From: Linum tenue
Taxonomy: Eukaryota > Streptophyta > Magnoliopsida > Malpighiales > Linaceae
Reading direction: 5' to 3'
Length of the DNA: 64,000 bases
Assembly (NCBI GenBank): GCA_946122785.1
Contig: CAMGYJ010000004.1
Location: 17,940,150-18,004,149 of the forward strand
The translations under genes were made by a program, and so were the position numbers. The notes beneath the pieces were generated by a model. It made no database searches, was not told where the DNA came from, and saw nothing but the letters and a program-made list of their open reading frames with translations. Positions 1 to 12,230 of the stretch are shown one piece after another; the first letter of the stretch is position 1; each line of letters starts with the position of its first letter.

Positions 1-2263
1 TAATGAGTAGTTTCTCATATCAACGTGTGACGGCTCATATTCTAAAAGGTTTATAAAATACATTCATTGTTTATTTTGAGACTACAACTTTTTTGAATGT
101 ATACAACTAAAAATTCATTTATAAAATCATTCTTATTAACTTTATAGCTGAATAGTCTTTGTTATAGCTTGCAGTAATAAAAAACAACGTCAACAATAAC
201 TTTAGAAACAATTAAAGTGAAGAAGAAATTGTGATTTTGTATTTCTTTGCAAATGTGTGTGAGGGAGGAGATATTTAAAAAAAATTTGAGGAAGGGTTGA
301 AACTCATTCATCATTTGTTTGAATATTGAATATTGCATATTGAATTTGAGTATTGAACATTTTGGAAGCGATATATAATTCTTAAATTAGTATTAATTTT
401 CAGCCCGGTTAACCAATAGTCTTAGACGTTTTGCTAATCTGACATGGACCCAATAATCATAAGATGAGATTTAGTTTGGATATTGCGTCGGTTCAAACCT
501 TTTTTTATGTGTAATGAATTTGTACGACAAATACATGTAAAGTGAAGATGAATCTGATTATGCATTTTGGTTTTTTAGATAAATACAATGGTTTAAGGCT
601 TTTAGCGATGAACTAACTATACACTTATTCTATTGGTTTAACGAGTTGTGGTTTTTATCACTTTAAATAATTAGTTTATTCACGGGCTATCATGCTATTT
701 TGCTCCATCGATGAATAAGCGACCATTTGTTCGCCATGTTTCAGGTGCTCTGATTCACACTATTGATTGTGAATAGAGAATAAGCATTTTGAACGCAAAA
801 TTGGAGAAGTAATTGAGATGTTTCTAGCTTTCTCTCGATTCCAGGCTGTGGGAAGAAAGATGAAGAAAAAAGAGGGAGAATGGTGAGATACAAAGCTGAG
901 AGAGAGATGGAAGAACAAATGAAAAAACAAAGAGGAAGGCAAAGAGATAGTGAAATGACACATTTAAAAGAGGAGGAAAATGAGGTGGTGTGAAATAATT
1001 GCTCTTCTGCTTTTATTGGTGGATATTCTTGACCCTATTTTGCTGGGTTTTGATTTATTTTAGGAGATGACATTATATTTGACATATTTTTTTCATTTCA
1101 ATTTAAAATCCTAAATTAACATTATCATTTGGAAGATTTTTTTCTTAACTGTAATTTCTTAGATTTAAGGGGTATTTGATAATGTTAATATTTTAGTGAT
1201 TTTTTATTTGAAATTTGTATTGAATGATCGTACGTAGCGGTAGTTAGACCATAAATTTCACATCACAGGCTAAATTGATAGATGATATTTAGCAATATAA
1301 AACGGTTGAACCACAATTAAATAATGACTTCAGTATAAAATACTTTACTAGCAACTTTTCGATATGATTTTACAATAATTTGGTTCAAATAATTCTTTTA
1401 CACTAGTGGAAACAAAAGTTTTAAAGCACATTTTGAATTATCTTTTGCAAAAAAACATAAGTCAGTTAGCGATATGCGATCTCATGCAACCCAAAAGACA
1501 CTTTACAACTTCTATCTTTCTAAAATAAATGTATGCTACTCATACCCTCGCTCATTCATCAACTTAATGAGTAACATATATTTCATGAAATATTATTTTC
1601 ATACGTTTTTATTTATTGAATTATTTAATGAAAAAAATATTTGTTGCATGAAAATTACTAAATTATTGCTAGACATGTCTGTGATCTGAGAATAATTTGG
1701 GAAGTCCGTACACAACACATTGTCTAACTAACTATTAGTGACAACTAAGCATCATGTCCTATATATTTCAAATCAAGCAACTTCGGATTCATTACCAACA
1801 GTGTGTTAAAAAATAATGCTCTCTATTGGGAAAAACTTAAAGGACATACTGAACTCTATGAGACATTTTATTTCATCCTAAATGTTGATTATTTATGTAT
1901 TATGAGAAGCAACTCTAATATTCAACTATATGGTTTAATTATGTAATGAATGACAATTAGTTACTGTAAAAAAAAATGACAATTAGTTATATTTATTTTT
2001 TTCATTCAATAATTATATGTAATGCTTATATTTTATTTTTTTCTCTTTTCATGGAGGTCTAAACATATTATGCATAGTTGGATCACTTTCAAAAATGTTA
2101 TGTGCATATAGAAAAAAACCATTTCATGCATTTCAAATCATCTTATATCCCTTATTATATACCATATTACTCGACAAAATGTTTCCAGCCAATGGGCCGG
2201 GACCTGTGCTAGTGTTCTTCTGGGAAGAAAAAATTCCCACATCACTCACCTTAACTAATTCAC
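1..2263. other. AT-rich intergenic DNA, no gene seen
   Basis: Reading frames here are short, AT-rich and show no recognisable domain. There is a purine-rich stretch near 840-980. I see no RNA gene and no convincing transposon end. Confidence 0.6.
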
Positions 2264-2799
2264 TAGGGATGGAATGGGTCGGGGACGGATAGTGCATATC
2301 CGTTACCCTACCCAAAATACTTCGGGTTTTGCCCAGGCCCATACCCACATAAGAAACGGGTAGAAAATCCAAACCGTGCCCATACCAGTTCGGGTTTCGG
2401 GTATCCACGATTATCCATGGGTAATAGTTTCTCTTTATAACTCCAACCAGTATGTTAATATTCACTCGTATTCTCGAGTTATGTAAGACGAAAAGTACAA
2501 CATTAATTCACTGGAATGAAGAAAATTAATTAAACCAACACAATTTCATAAAATATTATATTTATATGCTAAATATAAATATGTTAGAGAAAAATATTTA
2601 TTATATCTAGACAAAATACATTTGCATTTGTATAATCGGGCAGATTCGGGTTGGATAGTGAGAAAACCATGTCCACCCATTAGCCGCAATATTCGGGTTC
2701 GAATTTTACCCGTACCTATCAAAAGTCCTTCAGGTTCGAGTTTTACCCTGCACGATTAGGCCGGATTCGGGCGGATATCCACTATTAGAGGAAATGAAT
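2264..2799. mobile_element. Possible non-autonomous hAT-type element
   Basis: The left end starts TAGGGATGG, a common start of plant hAT-derived MITEs, and the interior is rich in CGGGT/ACCCG motifs as in other MITEs of this window. An 8-bp direct repeat TAATTCAC flanks the interval (2256-2263 and 2800-2807). A short inverted match (ATAGTG-ATATCC) lies near both ends, but the extreme right end does not mirror the left TIR. The call therefore rests on the direct repeat and composition. The right terminus may be degraded. Confidence 0.4.
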
Positions 2800-2889
2800 T
2801 AATTCACCTCTTTTTTTTTGTGTGTGACTTATTCACTTCTATTTAGGATATGCGTCAAAATTAGGTAATAAAATGACGGGTTGGATCCA

Positions 2890-4997
2890 GTCCTTAAGCC
2901 TCATTGCTTAAGGAGGTTCTTAAACTATTTTTATTGACTGATACTAGATTAGGTAGTTAATGATGGTTAGTAGTTAATATTTAGTTTGAATAAATAAGAT
3001 ATTATAAAAATATAATTAAAATAACTCATTAATGATTCTCTTTCTCTCTCTCCCTTGATCTTCTCTATAACCCTCTATCTCCACTACAATGAAAAGGAAA
3101 TTCAAAATTAATTTAATTAAATATTATTATTTAATATTTAATAAATTCGAACTTAATAATTTTTAAAATTTTAAAATTAAAAATATATGCTCTCTCTCTT
3201 CGTGGCAACTTGCAATGAATTATTAACATTTTGCAACGACATTATCAGCATTTATGAAATGAATCATTATTATTATACCTCATCACTATTAACGATTTCA
3301 ATATACTTATCAATTATTTACAATTATATTATTAATAATATTGAATCAATTATTACCGTTTTATGGTTTCGTCATTAACGCCTATGAATGAATCATTAAA
3401 ATTATGTAAGATGATCATTAACAGTTTGAATAACAATATCATTGATTTACAACATCTTTAGTACTAATGATTCACATTTTCATATCATGTTTATAACTAT
3501 ATAGTCATGGCCTCTTTCAATAATTTCTAATGACATTATTAACGTTTTATGATCAATTAATATTGTTTTACATTATCAATCTCAATGATCATAAAACACA
3601 ATATTGATTTTCAATATCTTGGGTACTTGTGACATAGTGCACCTGTGTGATTCAGTCAAACAAACATTGTCAAGAAAAATATTAGCTCAAGCAAACCAAC
3701 ATTCACGACTCAACACCAAACTTTAATAACAATACAATAAAGCATTGATAATGAAAAGTATTTCGTTAAAAATAAACACAAAACATAAATATAATAATGT
3801 CCGACTTCAACATTATAAAATGACATCAAGCTTTTAATAAAGATATTAAAAAATTGATCAAAAAAAATAAAAAAATAAAGATATTAAAAACCATTAATAA
3901 CAAATGAGCAAGTCACTGATAAGGAAATAAATTTTGTAATAAAAAATATTAATAATATTCAAATTAATTGCTTAATGTCAAATAGCACTAAAACACATTA
4001 ATAACTAACATGTGTTTAATGGATAATGCAACCAAAAACTTTGATAATGATAGCAACTAATAATTGTTAAGTACCTTACTAGATATTATTAATATCTTAT
4101 TTTTTCAAACATTGATAATGCTTATTCACACCCATTAATAATGACACCAACTACGTTACTAACTTAGCCTGAAAGGTTAATAACCATAGTTATATCTTTA
4201 AACACAAATCACTTTTGCTAATGTCATAAACAAATGAATACCTAACAAGTATGCTTCTTGATAATGACATTTGACAAAGTTACAAACATACACGGAAAAA
4301 TGTTAATAATACAAATCAATGAAATAAATTGTTGCTAATTGTTGTATTGTGCTTGCAAAAAATACTGATAATAGCACTTCAAATGATTATAAATCATTGC
4401 GAACCAAATTGATAATACGATATAATAGTAAATGAACTTCAAGTACCAACAAATTGAAAACACAATTTCACTTTTGCTAATGTTACAAAAAAAACATAAA
4501 AAAAAACATAAAAAGTTAATAATGTCACATAACATTATTAAAAAACCTGTCGAACAACATTAATAATAACATAAACGAATATCTAAAAACGAAAAATCTT
4601 AAACCCATGCTACGAAAAGCCCTAATGATGATTCAAATTATAAATATTGATAATGTCATTACAAAATGTTGATACTAAATTGAAAGTTGCCAAGATGTGA
4701 GAGATGCCATATATTTTAAATTTTCATTTTAAAAAAGGAAAATTACTAAATTCGGATTTCATTAAATATTAAATAAAAGTAATTTTGTATTTTTTTATTA
4801 TAATGTAGAGAGAGGGTTATGGAGAAAATCATGGGAGGAGAGAGAAAGAGAATCATTAATTAATAATATTAATTATATTTGCATAACCTCATTTACTCTT
4901 AACTACCTATTAACTACTAACTCCCTTTAACTACCTAATCCACTATCAACCAATAGGAAGGCTTTAAGATTCTCTTTAAGGAATGAGACTTAAGGAC
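2890..4997. mobile_element. 2.1 kb foldback-like element with ~370-bp inverted arms
   Basis: Both ends begin GTCCTTAAG reading inward and stay alignable as inverted repeats for about 370 bp (2890-3270 against 4997-4610). Shared landmarks are ACTAGATTAGGTAGTTAA-like, ATGATTCTCTTTCTCTCTC and TTGGCAACTT-like blocks at matching offsets. Flanking 9-mers TTGGATCCA (2881-2889) and TTGAACTCA (4998-5006) match at 6 of 9 positions, a weak candidate target duplication. The interior (about 3270-4610) is very AT-rich, full of TTAATAATG and TTGATAATG-like motifs, and has no coding potential. Long arms and a possible 9-bp duplication suggest a Mutator-like non-autonomous or foldback element. Confidence 0.6.
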
Positions 4998-5205
4998 TTG
5001 AACTCAAGCCATAAACTGATATATAGTTGGTTATGCTAAATGTTAAGAACTTTCAACACAATTTTATGATAAGATTCAATATTTCTGGAATAACTTCATG
5101 GATTTTTAACTCAAAACGTATTGCCTACATAAAGACATGCAAACGTATCTAACAATAGTTGCTTTTATTACTTAAGTGATTCTAACGTTTTTAGTGAATA
5201 ACATA

Positions 5206-6657
5206 GGCAAAATACACTCGAATAGCCATAATTATCCACTTATTGACAATAATAGCCAATTTTTGAAAAATACACTAAAATAGCCATACTTTTAAAACTT
5301 ATTAGTCAAATATAGCCATTTTCGTTAAATATTTTGACAGCGTTAGCAATTCCGTCAGTCAAGTGGATGTGAAGCTGATGTGGATGCCACATATGCTCAC
5401 ACGTAAGCTCCAACATGCCACATTGGACGCGTCATATTTAAAAAATATTTTTTTAAGAAAACAATTTTTATCTTATAATAATATTTATCTTTTTCTATAA
5501 CCGACCCCACCAATGCGTTCGATGATGGATCTGGCCTGGGCAAGAAAACGATAATCGAAAGGGCGACGATACCTCTGGCTCTGCATAATCTGGAATTCCA
5601 TCAGCGCCGTCGCCAATCCTCCCGCCACACCCACCTGCTCCGTCGCCGAGCAGATTGAAGATACTAGCGCTCTCCTGATGATGCTTTCCTGGAGAAGACG
5701 ACGAGAGATCCGTCGCTAATCCCCACCCTATCCTTCCCCTTCTTCCTTCTCTTCACGTGATGATTCCGTCACGAAGATGATGAGAGCACTATGAGAATCT
5801 ATTAAAGCAGCTAGAGGTGGTACTGACGGTGAGGTTACTCAAATCCCAATTTTTTAGAGAATCAATTTGAAAGGGATTTTTTACCCATAAACCCTAATAT
5901 GCTAAGCTCTAATCTGGTTGCCCATTTTGTGAATGAAAAGAGCTTGCTCACGGGAGTTCATACACAGAAGAAGCCGGTGTATTTACTGGAGCTGATTGAG
6001 TTTGGCTGCTGTTGCCGCTGCTGAGACTTAAAATTTGGAGGTGGTTGGTGGGTGTCAAAGATTGATTTCTGTGGAAATAGAGGGATTGATGTAGGGAGAA
6101 AGATGATTTTCATTAGCTCCACCGACGAGCTGTTCTTAAACGGCCAGATCCGGCCTATAAAGCTCTCGACTAACCTCAAGAAGCTACTAGTCCTCGAGGC
6201 ATTACTAGATTTCGACGAGGAAAAGGAGAAGAAATAGAAGAAGCATATATAGGGCGAGAGAATCATATCCACGTTGCTGGCAAGAGCAGGGACAGGGGCG
6301 AGAGATCATATCCATGTTGCCGCTCCCCAGTTTCTTCTTTGAGTTCGTCGATGACGATGGCGGAGAGGAAGAAACGATAATGAAAGGCAGGGGAAGGGGA
6401 AGGGGAGGGTTTCACAGGAAGCCATAGAGTTTATTATATTTTTGTTTTCCCATTAAATTAGAATAAGAAAATAGCTTTTTCCACCTAGTGTAGCTTTTGT
6501 AAAAAAATTGCCACATCAGTATAAAACGTTAGTCTAGTCAGCACCTTTAATAACACCGTTAGAGTTATGAACGGAATGGCTATTTTAGTGTATTTTTTAA
6601 AAATTGGCTAATATTGTCACAAAGTGCAAAGTTATGGCTACCCATATGTATTTTGCC
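5206..6657. mobile_element. Non-autonomous Mutator-like element carrying gene-like DNA (Pack-MULE candidate)
   Basis: Terminal inverted repeats begin GGCAAAATACA and align for about 85 bp at high identity, with weaker similarity beyond. Both contain the block AAATACACTAAAATAGCCAT. Flanking 9-mers AATAACATA (5197-5205) and AATAATATA (6658-6666) match at 8 of 9, as expected of a MULE target duplication. No transposase is present. The interior changes to GC-rich DNA: a minus-strand open stretch with coding-like composition (about 5512-5700) and a plus-strand fragment near 6097-6237 that resembles a host protein. This is the structure of a MULE that captured host gene pieces. Confidence 0.78.
6052..6237 (+). 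pseudogene. Captured fragment resembling a DUF1645 / membrane-associated kinase regulator protein
   Basis: The reading frame contains IFISSTDELFLNGQIRPIKL followed by a lysine-rich end. This resembles the conserved S-x-D-E-L-F-x-N-G-x-I-R-P-x-K-L segment in plant DUF1645-type and membrane-associated kinase regulator proteins. The fragment is far shorter than those proteins, has no other recognised domain and sits inside the MULE. I infer a captured, probably non-functional exon piece. The family call is from motif memory only. Confidence 0.4.
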
Positions 6658-7396
6658 AATAATATATTAAGACTTAATAGTTTTTTTCACTATTATACGT
6701 TGATAAAAGGTAAGTAAAACAAATGATGTTATTAGTTAAACAAATAGAAAAATGGTGTTAATTAGCTGTACGTACACGGAAGTTATAAGTGAAGAATATT
6801 AGTAGTTATCTACAAAATAGTTAAAATTTCGAAATCATGTCAGCGGGAAGATTTTTGAACGATATAAGTTCTTCTTAGACTAATATATTTACAAAGGGAA
6901 AGAAGTTTAATAGCTAATCCCTGATTTTTCTCTTAAAGATCTTCTCAATGCTTTCAACAAGGGAAAACCCTTCAAATTCACGTCTTCTCCACTCCGTCTA
7001 TGCCCAACTTCTCCTCTGCTCTCACGATTCCCAATTTCGAGTGCTGCTACGGAGTCTTGATCCAGAAGCAATTAGTCTCGTTGAACGCTTCCGGTAAGTC
7101 GGCACAACATCCTCTTTATCTTCTTCCTTATAAGCCACTGCTTCTCCGGCGTATTTGCGTTCTATTCTTTTTTTTACTGAATATTTATGGTTTTGTGAAA
7201 ACAAAAATCTCCAGTTTCATGATAAACTAAGAAACAACCCTTGGTCTTTGGATTTTCATGTTAACTGATCACCATTTTCATTCAATTCTCTATTTTGGGG
7301 CACTCCCATAACTATGCTTTACAGGTTTGAAGTACTTCGAGTGACTTATCCATCTCAAGAAACAATCCAACTATCCAAGGAGTCAAGGGCAGAAGG

Positions 7397-7664
7397 TGAA
7401 GAATTTGATGATGCGGAAGTGAAATAACACGGGACAACGAGTTTTACGTGGTATCCTCAATCGATTGATTGATCGAGACTAATCCACGGTGAGCTCATAA
7501 GAGCTCACGACTGATTTCTTATTAGGATTACATCTTGACGGCTTGCTATCACACAAGTCGATAGCTAAGCTTATATAGATAAACTTAGGGTTAAAACCCT
7601 AATCCAAAGAATCAGACGAGGCCCAACAAGGCTCAATACTAACACGGTTTAAGTAACCGCAACA
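7397..7664 (-). repeat. 3' LTR of the Copia-type element
   Basis: This is the left copy of the 268-bp direct repeat. On the minus strand it follows the polypurine tract, so it is the 3' LTR. Confidence 0.88.
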
Positions 7665-9528
7665 CTCCCCCTCAAGCGAAGACATGAATGACAAGAATGT
7701 CGAGTTTGAAGAAGTAAATGTGAAGAACAAGCATGATGGCTTGAACCACAAAACTCGAGATGAATAACATCTCGGACGAGGTTGATTGGAGACGACTGGC
7801 TCTCTCTGAACAACCTGATGATGGAGACGATTAACTGCGTCTCTTGAACTTGAACACACCTGGTACATCGCGATCGACCTGATGACTGAGTTAGTCGACC
7901 GACGTATGTTGACCTCCTATTCTCCCCCTCAAGCTGGAGCATGAACATCGTGAATGCCCAGCTTGAAAAGCGATGAATGGTTGATATGTTCCCAATACTG
8001 AACCGTAAGAGGGGACGACCATTTCTTAGATCGTGAATGCCAACTGGACGATGAAGGGACGATGACTTCTCTGATCGTACTACCTTTTGAACGCCAGGGG
8101 ACGATCATTTAATGGATCGTGAATGCCTCGTTACCCGGATGGTTGAAACCAATCGAAGTGCACAAGTGGCAGCTGGGAGTGCTTGACCTTGGTGCTAAAA
8201 CTCACCTTCCACTGCCCAACGATAGACCACCATACAAAGGACTGAATTGAACAACTCTCTGCTTGAATTGGAGTTGACCGACTCAACAATTCAAACAGAA
8301 CCAATCGAGTACTTCTGTTGAAAATAATTTATGGTGTTTTGCTACAAGGATGTGCAATTACAAGGCTAAAAAGCATTGAGCATTGACTTAACTCCTTGCA
8401 AAACATGATGCCACGTGTGCAAACACCAACACCGCCACAAAACTTCAAAACCATTATCTTTGATATTTGTCAAAACCATTACCTTTGATATTTGTCCATG
8501 TGCAAAAGCCAATGCCTCACAACCTCGCCGGAACAAGGACAAGTTAACTCCGTTGACCCACCAACCGGTCTCCACTCAAGATGGACTGGCGAGGGCGCTG
8601 ATATGAGCAGTTTGACGATGATGACTTGGGGACTGAAGATGCAGCGGCACAGGGATGACTTGGACGCCGCTGAAATCGGACGAACCCGGATGCGACGACT
8701 AACGTGGATGAACTAAGCTTGACATGGAACACGTAGTCACAAATATTGAAGCTGGATAAATGTTAACTCTGAATGCAACAATTGCTGACTAACGTGGGAT
8801 ACCCATGAGCAGCTGCAAAGAAACCATTGTGGCCTCCTCCTTTTATAGAATTCCACTTATCATTTAATTCTCTAATAATTTCACACGAAGACAACCGGCG
8901 GCAATGCAGACAAGCTTCCCACCGACCGAACTTCATGAACCCAATAATAAACTATCCGAAAGCCACAATTAATCACAAAATCAAAGGTTCAAACCCTGAT
9001 TTATGGACTATGCATAAACTTTAGCTGAAGACCGGACGAGCAGGCAAGAGCTGCGCTACTCAACAGAACGACGGGACTAGCGAGAGAGATCGGACTGATG
9101 ACCTCGTCAGCGGAGGAATACCATTGCCTTGACTGTAGATGTTTCCGGATGTAGAGACACGCACGTCGCTTGAATTGACGTGGCCTTCTTGTTGCACCCG
9201 CTGAATCGAGCTTCCAAGGTGGGGCAACACCATTGAGACGAAGAAACACACTTGAGAAGCCGGAGATTAGCGGCTTCGGTGGGAGTGACGGCAGCTAAAA
9301 AGATGACGAGGGCGCTGATGGCAAAGACAACGGCCGAGACAGAGTTGGAGGCCTGAATGAACCTCGGCTCTCCTGATGACAACAACCACGAATGATTGGC
9401 GAATGATGACCCACGGCGGAATGGACTTCGCCTAGGGCGACTATGCTCAGCGGAATAACATCGCTGATGAACAAAACAAGTCAGCGGGATGAACATCGCT
9501 GATGTGCGGAAGACAAGTTGGATCTACA

Positions 9529-9540
9529 GCTCTGATACCA
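9529..9540 (-). other. Primer binding site, tRNA-Met type
   Basis: The minus strand reads TGGTATCAGAGC immediately inside the 5' LTR. This is the standard plant Copia primer site complementary to the 3' end of initiator tRNA-Met, and it fixes the element's orientation. Confidence 0.88.
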
Positions 9541-9808
9541 TGAAGAATTTGATGATGCGGAAGTGAAATAACACGGGACAACGAGTTTTACGTGGTATCC
9601 TCGATCGATTGATTGATCGAGACTAATCCACGGTGAGCTCATAAGAGCTCACGACTGATTTCTTATTAGGATTACATCTTGACGGCTTGCTATCACACAA
9701 GTCGATAGCTAAGCTTATATAGATAAACTTAGGGTTAAAACCCTAATCCAAAGAATCAGACGAGGCCCAACAAGGCTCAATACTAACACGGTTTAAGTAA
9801 CCGCAACA
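9541..9808 (-). repeat. 5' LTR of the Copia-type element
   Basis: This is the right copy of the 268-bp direct repeat, adjacent to the primer site on the minus strand. Confidence 0.88.
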
Positions 9809-9859
9809 GAAGGAGTTGTGGGTAGGGTTTCATTACAAGGTTCTTGCAAATTTAGTTGA

Positions 9860-11529
9860 GTAAGCGAAGGCGGCATGGAAATCAGCAATTGACAATTAAC
9901 TCTCTCCAAGTAGAGCTTAAGGAAGCGAAGAAGAGAAGGTTTGTTTTTATAAAGATATCCACGAGGTTTCCAATTGATCTGAAGAGAATCTAGATAGTTT
10001 TTTTTTTTGTACTATTTAGTTCATATTATTAGAGAGATTGAATATTCGTCAAGATATGTATGTTTTATTTTCATAAATATACCTCACTCTAAGAATTCCA
10101 CGAAGCAGCCATGATCAGTCAGCTGATAAACATTCAAGCTTTAAATTTGATTATTTTTCGTCACAAAAAAATATAAGCACTTGTATATACTATTTCATAC
10201 AATGCATAGTCGCCACTGATATTGTCGTCTGTGATAAAAATAGTAGTGACAAAAGTGTTCTTTCGTGACAAAGACCCCATAACTTAAGGTATATTGTGAT
10301 TGACAAAAAAATTGACCCATTTGTCATTGGAACAATAAATTTGTAAGAAAAAAATGAATTTGTGACACTCACACTGTTACAAAAACCTCCTTTTATCACA
10401 AAAGTACCGTCAAAAGTGTGACTCGTTTGGGACAAGTTAAACCGGTGATAGTTAAATACATTTGGTGAAGGGAATAACTTGACACAAATTTGTAGTGTTT
10501 GTTACAAGCAAAAGTTGTCACGATTGAATACATTTTATGTGATGAAAAAACTCGTCACGAATAAAGCATTTACATGTCGGTTATACTAGTAAAAAATGTT
10601 GCCAAAAATGGTGTTGCATATAGAGTATACATATGCAACACATATATTTGTTGTTGCAAAAGGTAAAAAAAATGTTACATATTACTTTATACAACACCAC
10701 CTATAGGGGACACTACTAAAAGTGTTCCATATTGTATATGCAACACTTTAGCCACTTTTTACAACACATTTGAAGTGTTGCCGCATCTAAGTGGTGAACC
10801 TCAGATCGTAAGATCGATTTAATAACAAACAATAATTGAAGGTCGAAACTCTAATATTAGTCATCTGGTATTGGATGTATTCCGAAGAATCAGAATCCTC
10901 GATCGATCATTATTTATAATCAAATTGATTACAATCAACATAAATACTTCAATGCTTATTAATCCTAACTCGTGATTGTTAGGGATGGCAAAAAAAAAAA
11001 ATCCAATATTTGGGCATTCCCCAAACCCAACATATTATGTATCAAATCATATTTTAGTACTTTTACTTTTGGACGGTCACATACCCAATTTTTCAGGTTG
11101 GACCTAAATTGGACACATATCATTGGATACCCAAAAGAAAATGAATATATGATTCTAACGCACATTTTGCCTTATTTTTTCCTATTAGACAATCACTACC
11201 ACTTTGAAAAACATTAATACCATTGCATAAATAAATCTGTACCATTACACGAAAACTATTAATATAAACAATCTACCAATGTAATTCTATAGCATTTCAA
11301 AAAAGCCAATACCATTGCAGATTTAATCAATACTAATACATGCAAATTAATACCATTACATGATAATCAATACCAATGGGACAAAAACGTACCAATGCAA
11401 CAAAATCAATATCAATTCGACAAAAAAAATGCCATTGAGGCGAGAGGGTCGGAACACAGATCGCTTGTCCATTGGCTCCTCCCGCTGCCGGGTAGAGAGA
11501 GAGAGGGAGGGAGAAGGTAGGGTAGGGTA
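9860..11529. repeat. CACTA-like subterminal repeat patch and unassigned AT-rich DNA
   Basis: Between about 10190 and 10600 the motif GTGACAAA or its complement recurs many times. Between 10580 and 10790 GTGTTGCATAT / ATATGCAACAC motifs recur in both orientations, and CACTACTAAAAGTG at 10711 resembles a CACTA terminus. A second variant (ACTAGTAAAAAATG) is near 10586. No transposase and no clean 3-bp target duplication were found. A TAGGGATGGC string at 10979 may be a lone hAT MITE end. The remainder holds nothing recognisable. Confidence 0.35.
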
Positions 11530-12033
11530 TAGGGGTGGGCAACCGGTTTGATAAACCCGAACCGAAACCGAATTAATGCTATTCGGTTCGGAATTCGGAA
11601 GGGAAATATGGATATTTCGGAAATCAGGGTTCTTTCAACCGAACCGAAATTCCGAATTTTCGACCGAAAACCCGAAATAGTATAATTGCAAGCTCCAAAT
11701 GGTGGATTTTTATGTTTATAGTTGTTTTTATGCATAAATATTTGAAATATTTTATGACTCATGTGTTGAAAACTTTGATTTATCATTTATGATGCATATA
11801 ATTGCATATTTATTGTTTATATTACGGGTGAAAAATAATTTAAAAGTGAAAAGGTACAAGTAGCCTCTCAAATTCGGTTTTGTGTAAAACCGAACTGAAT
11901 TATAATTCGGTTTAAATAGACCGAATCGAATTATAATTCGGTTCGAATTCGGATGAGGTTTGAGAAAATTCGGGGACCCGGTATTCATAATTTCGGTTCG
12001 GTAAAAACCGAACCGACCGAATGCCCACCCCTA
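11530..12033. mobile_element. 504-bp hAT-type MITE
   Basis: The ends are TAGGGGTGGGCA and its inverted partner TGCCCACCCCTA. The flanking 8-mers GTAGGGTA (11522-11529) and GTAGGGTG (12034-12041) match at 7 of 8, as for a hAT duplication. The interior is built of CCGAA/TTCGG motifs in both orientations and has no coding potential. Confidence 0.78.
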
Positions 12034-12230
12034 GTAGGGTGGGGTGGGGTGGGGTGGGGGGAGGGAGGAATGGGAGAGGGACGGCGATGGGGGTGGGGTG
12101 TGAGGGATGGGAGAGGGGACAGCGGCGGGGTGGGGAGGGAGGAAGGGATGGGAGAGCGGTGGGGGTGGGGTGGGGTGAGAGGGATGGGAGAGGGGACGGC
12201 GGCGGGGGTGGTGGTGGGGGTGAGGAAGCT
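12034..12230 (+). repeat. G-rich low-complexity tract
   Basis: Repeated GGGGTGGGGT and GGGAGAGGGG units fill about 200 bp with many runs of three or more G on the plus strand, so quadruplex formation is plausible. Related purine-rich DNA (GAGAGGGAGGGAG) continues left of the MITE at about 11490-11529, so the MITE split an existing G-rich tract. Confidence 0.75.

Larger units (their letters stand above)
7397..9808 (-). mobile_element. Young non-autonomous Copia-type LTR element (LARD/TRIM-like)
   Basis: Two 268-bp LTRs (7397-7664 and 9541-9808) are nearly identical; I noticed one substitution by eye (CCTCAATCG against CCTCGATCG). The LTRs start TG and end CA on the minus strand. A 5-bp target duplication GAAGG flanks the element (7392-7396 and 9809-9813). 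On the minus strand the primer site TGGTATCAGAGC lies directly after the right LTR (9540-9529), matching initiator tRNA-Met. A polypurine tract GAGGGGGAG (7673-7665) precedes the left LTR. The 1.9 kb interior has no gag, protease, integrase or reverse transcriptase, so transposition would need enzymes from an autonomous relative. Confidence 0.88.
6948..9859 (+). pseudogene. Small two-exon reading frame broken by an LTR element
   Basis: I do not recognise the product. A start codon at 6948 opens exon 1 (6948-7093), which ends at CCG|GTAAGT. Exon 2 starts after TTTACAG at 7325. Joining them keeps one frame, and that frame runs to 7396, where the Copia-type element is inserted. It resumes at 9814, beyond the 5-bp target duplication GAAGG, and stops at TGA 9857-9859. 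Without the insertion the frame would be 87 codons plus stop. Consistent splice phase and survival of the frame across the insertion argue for a former gene or gene piece. Against this, no family is recognised and the protein is small. Confidence 0.4.
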
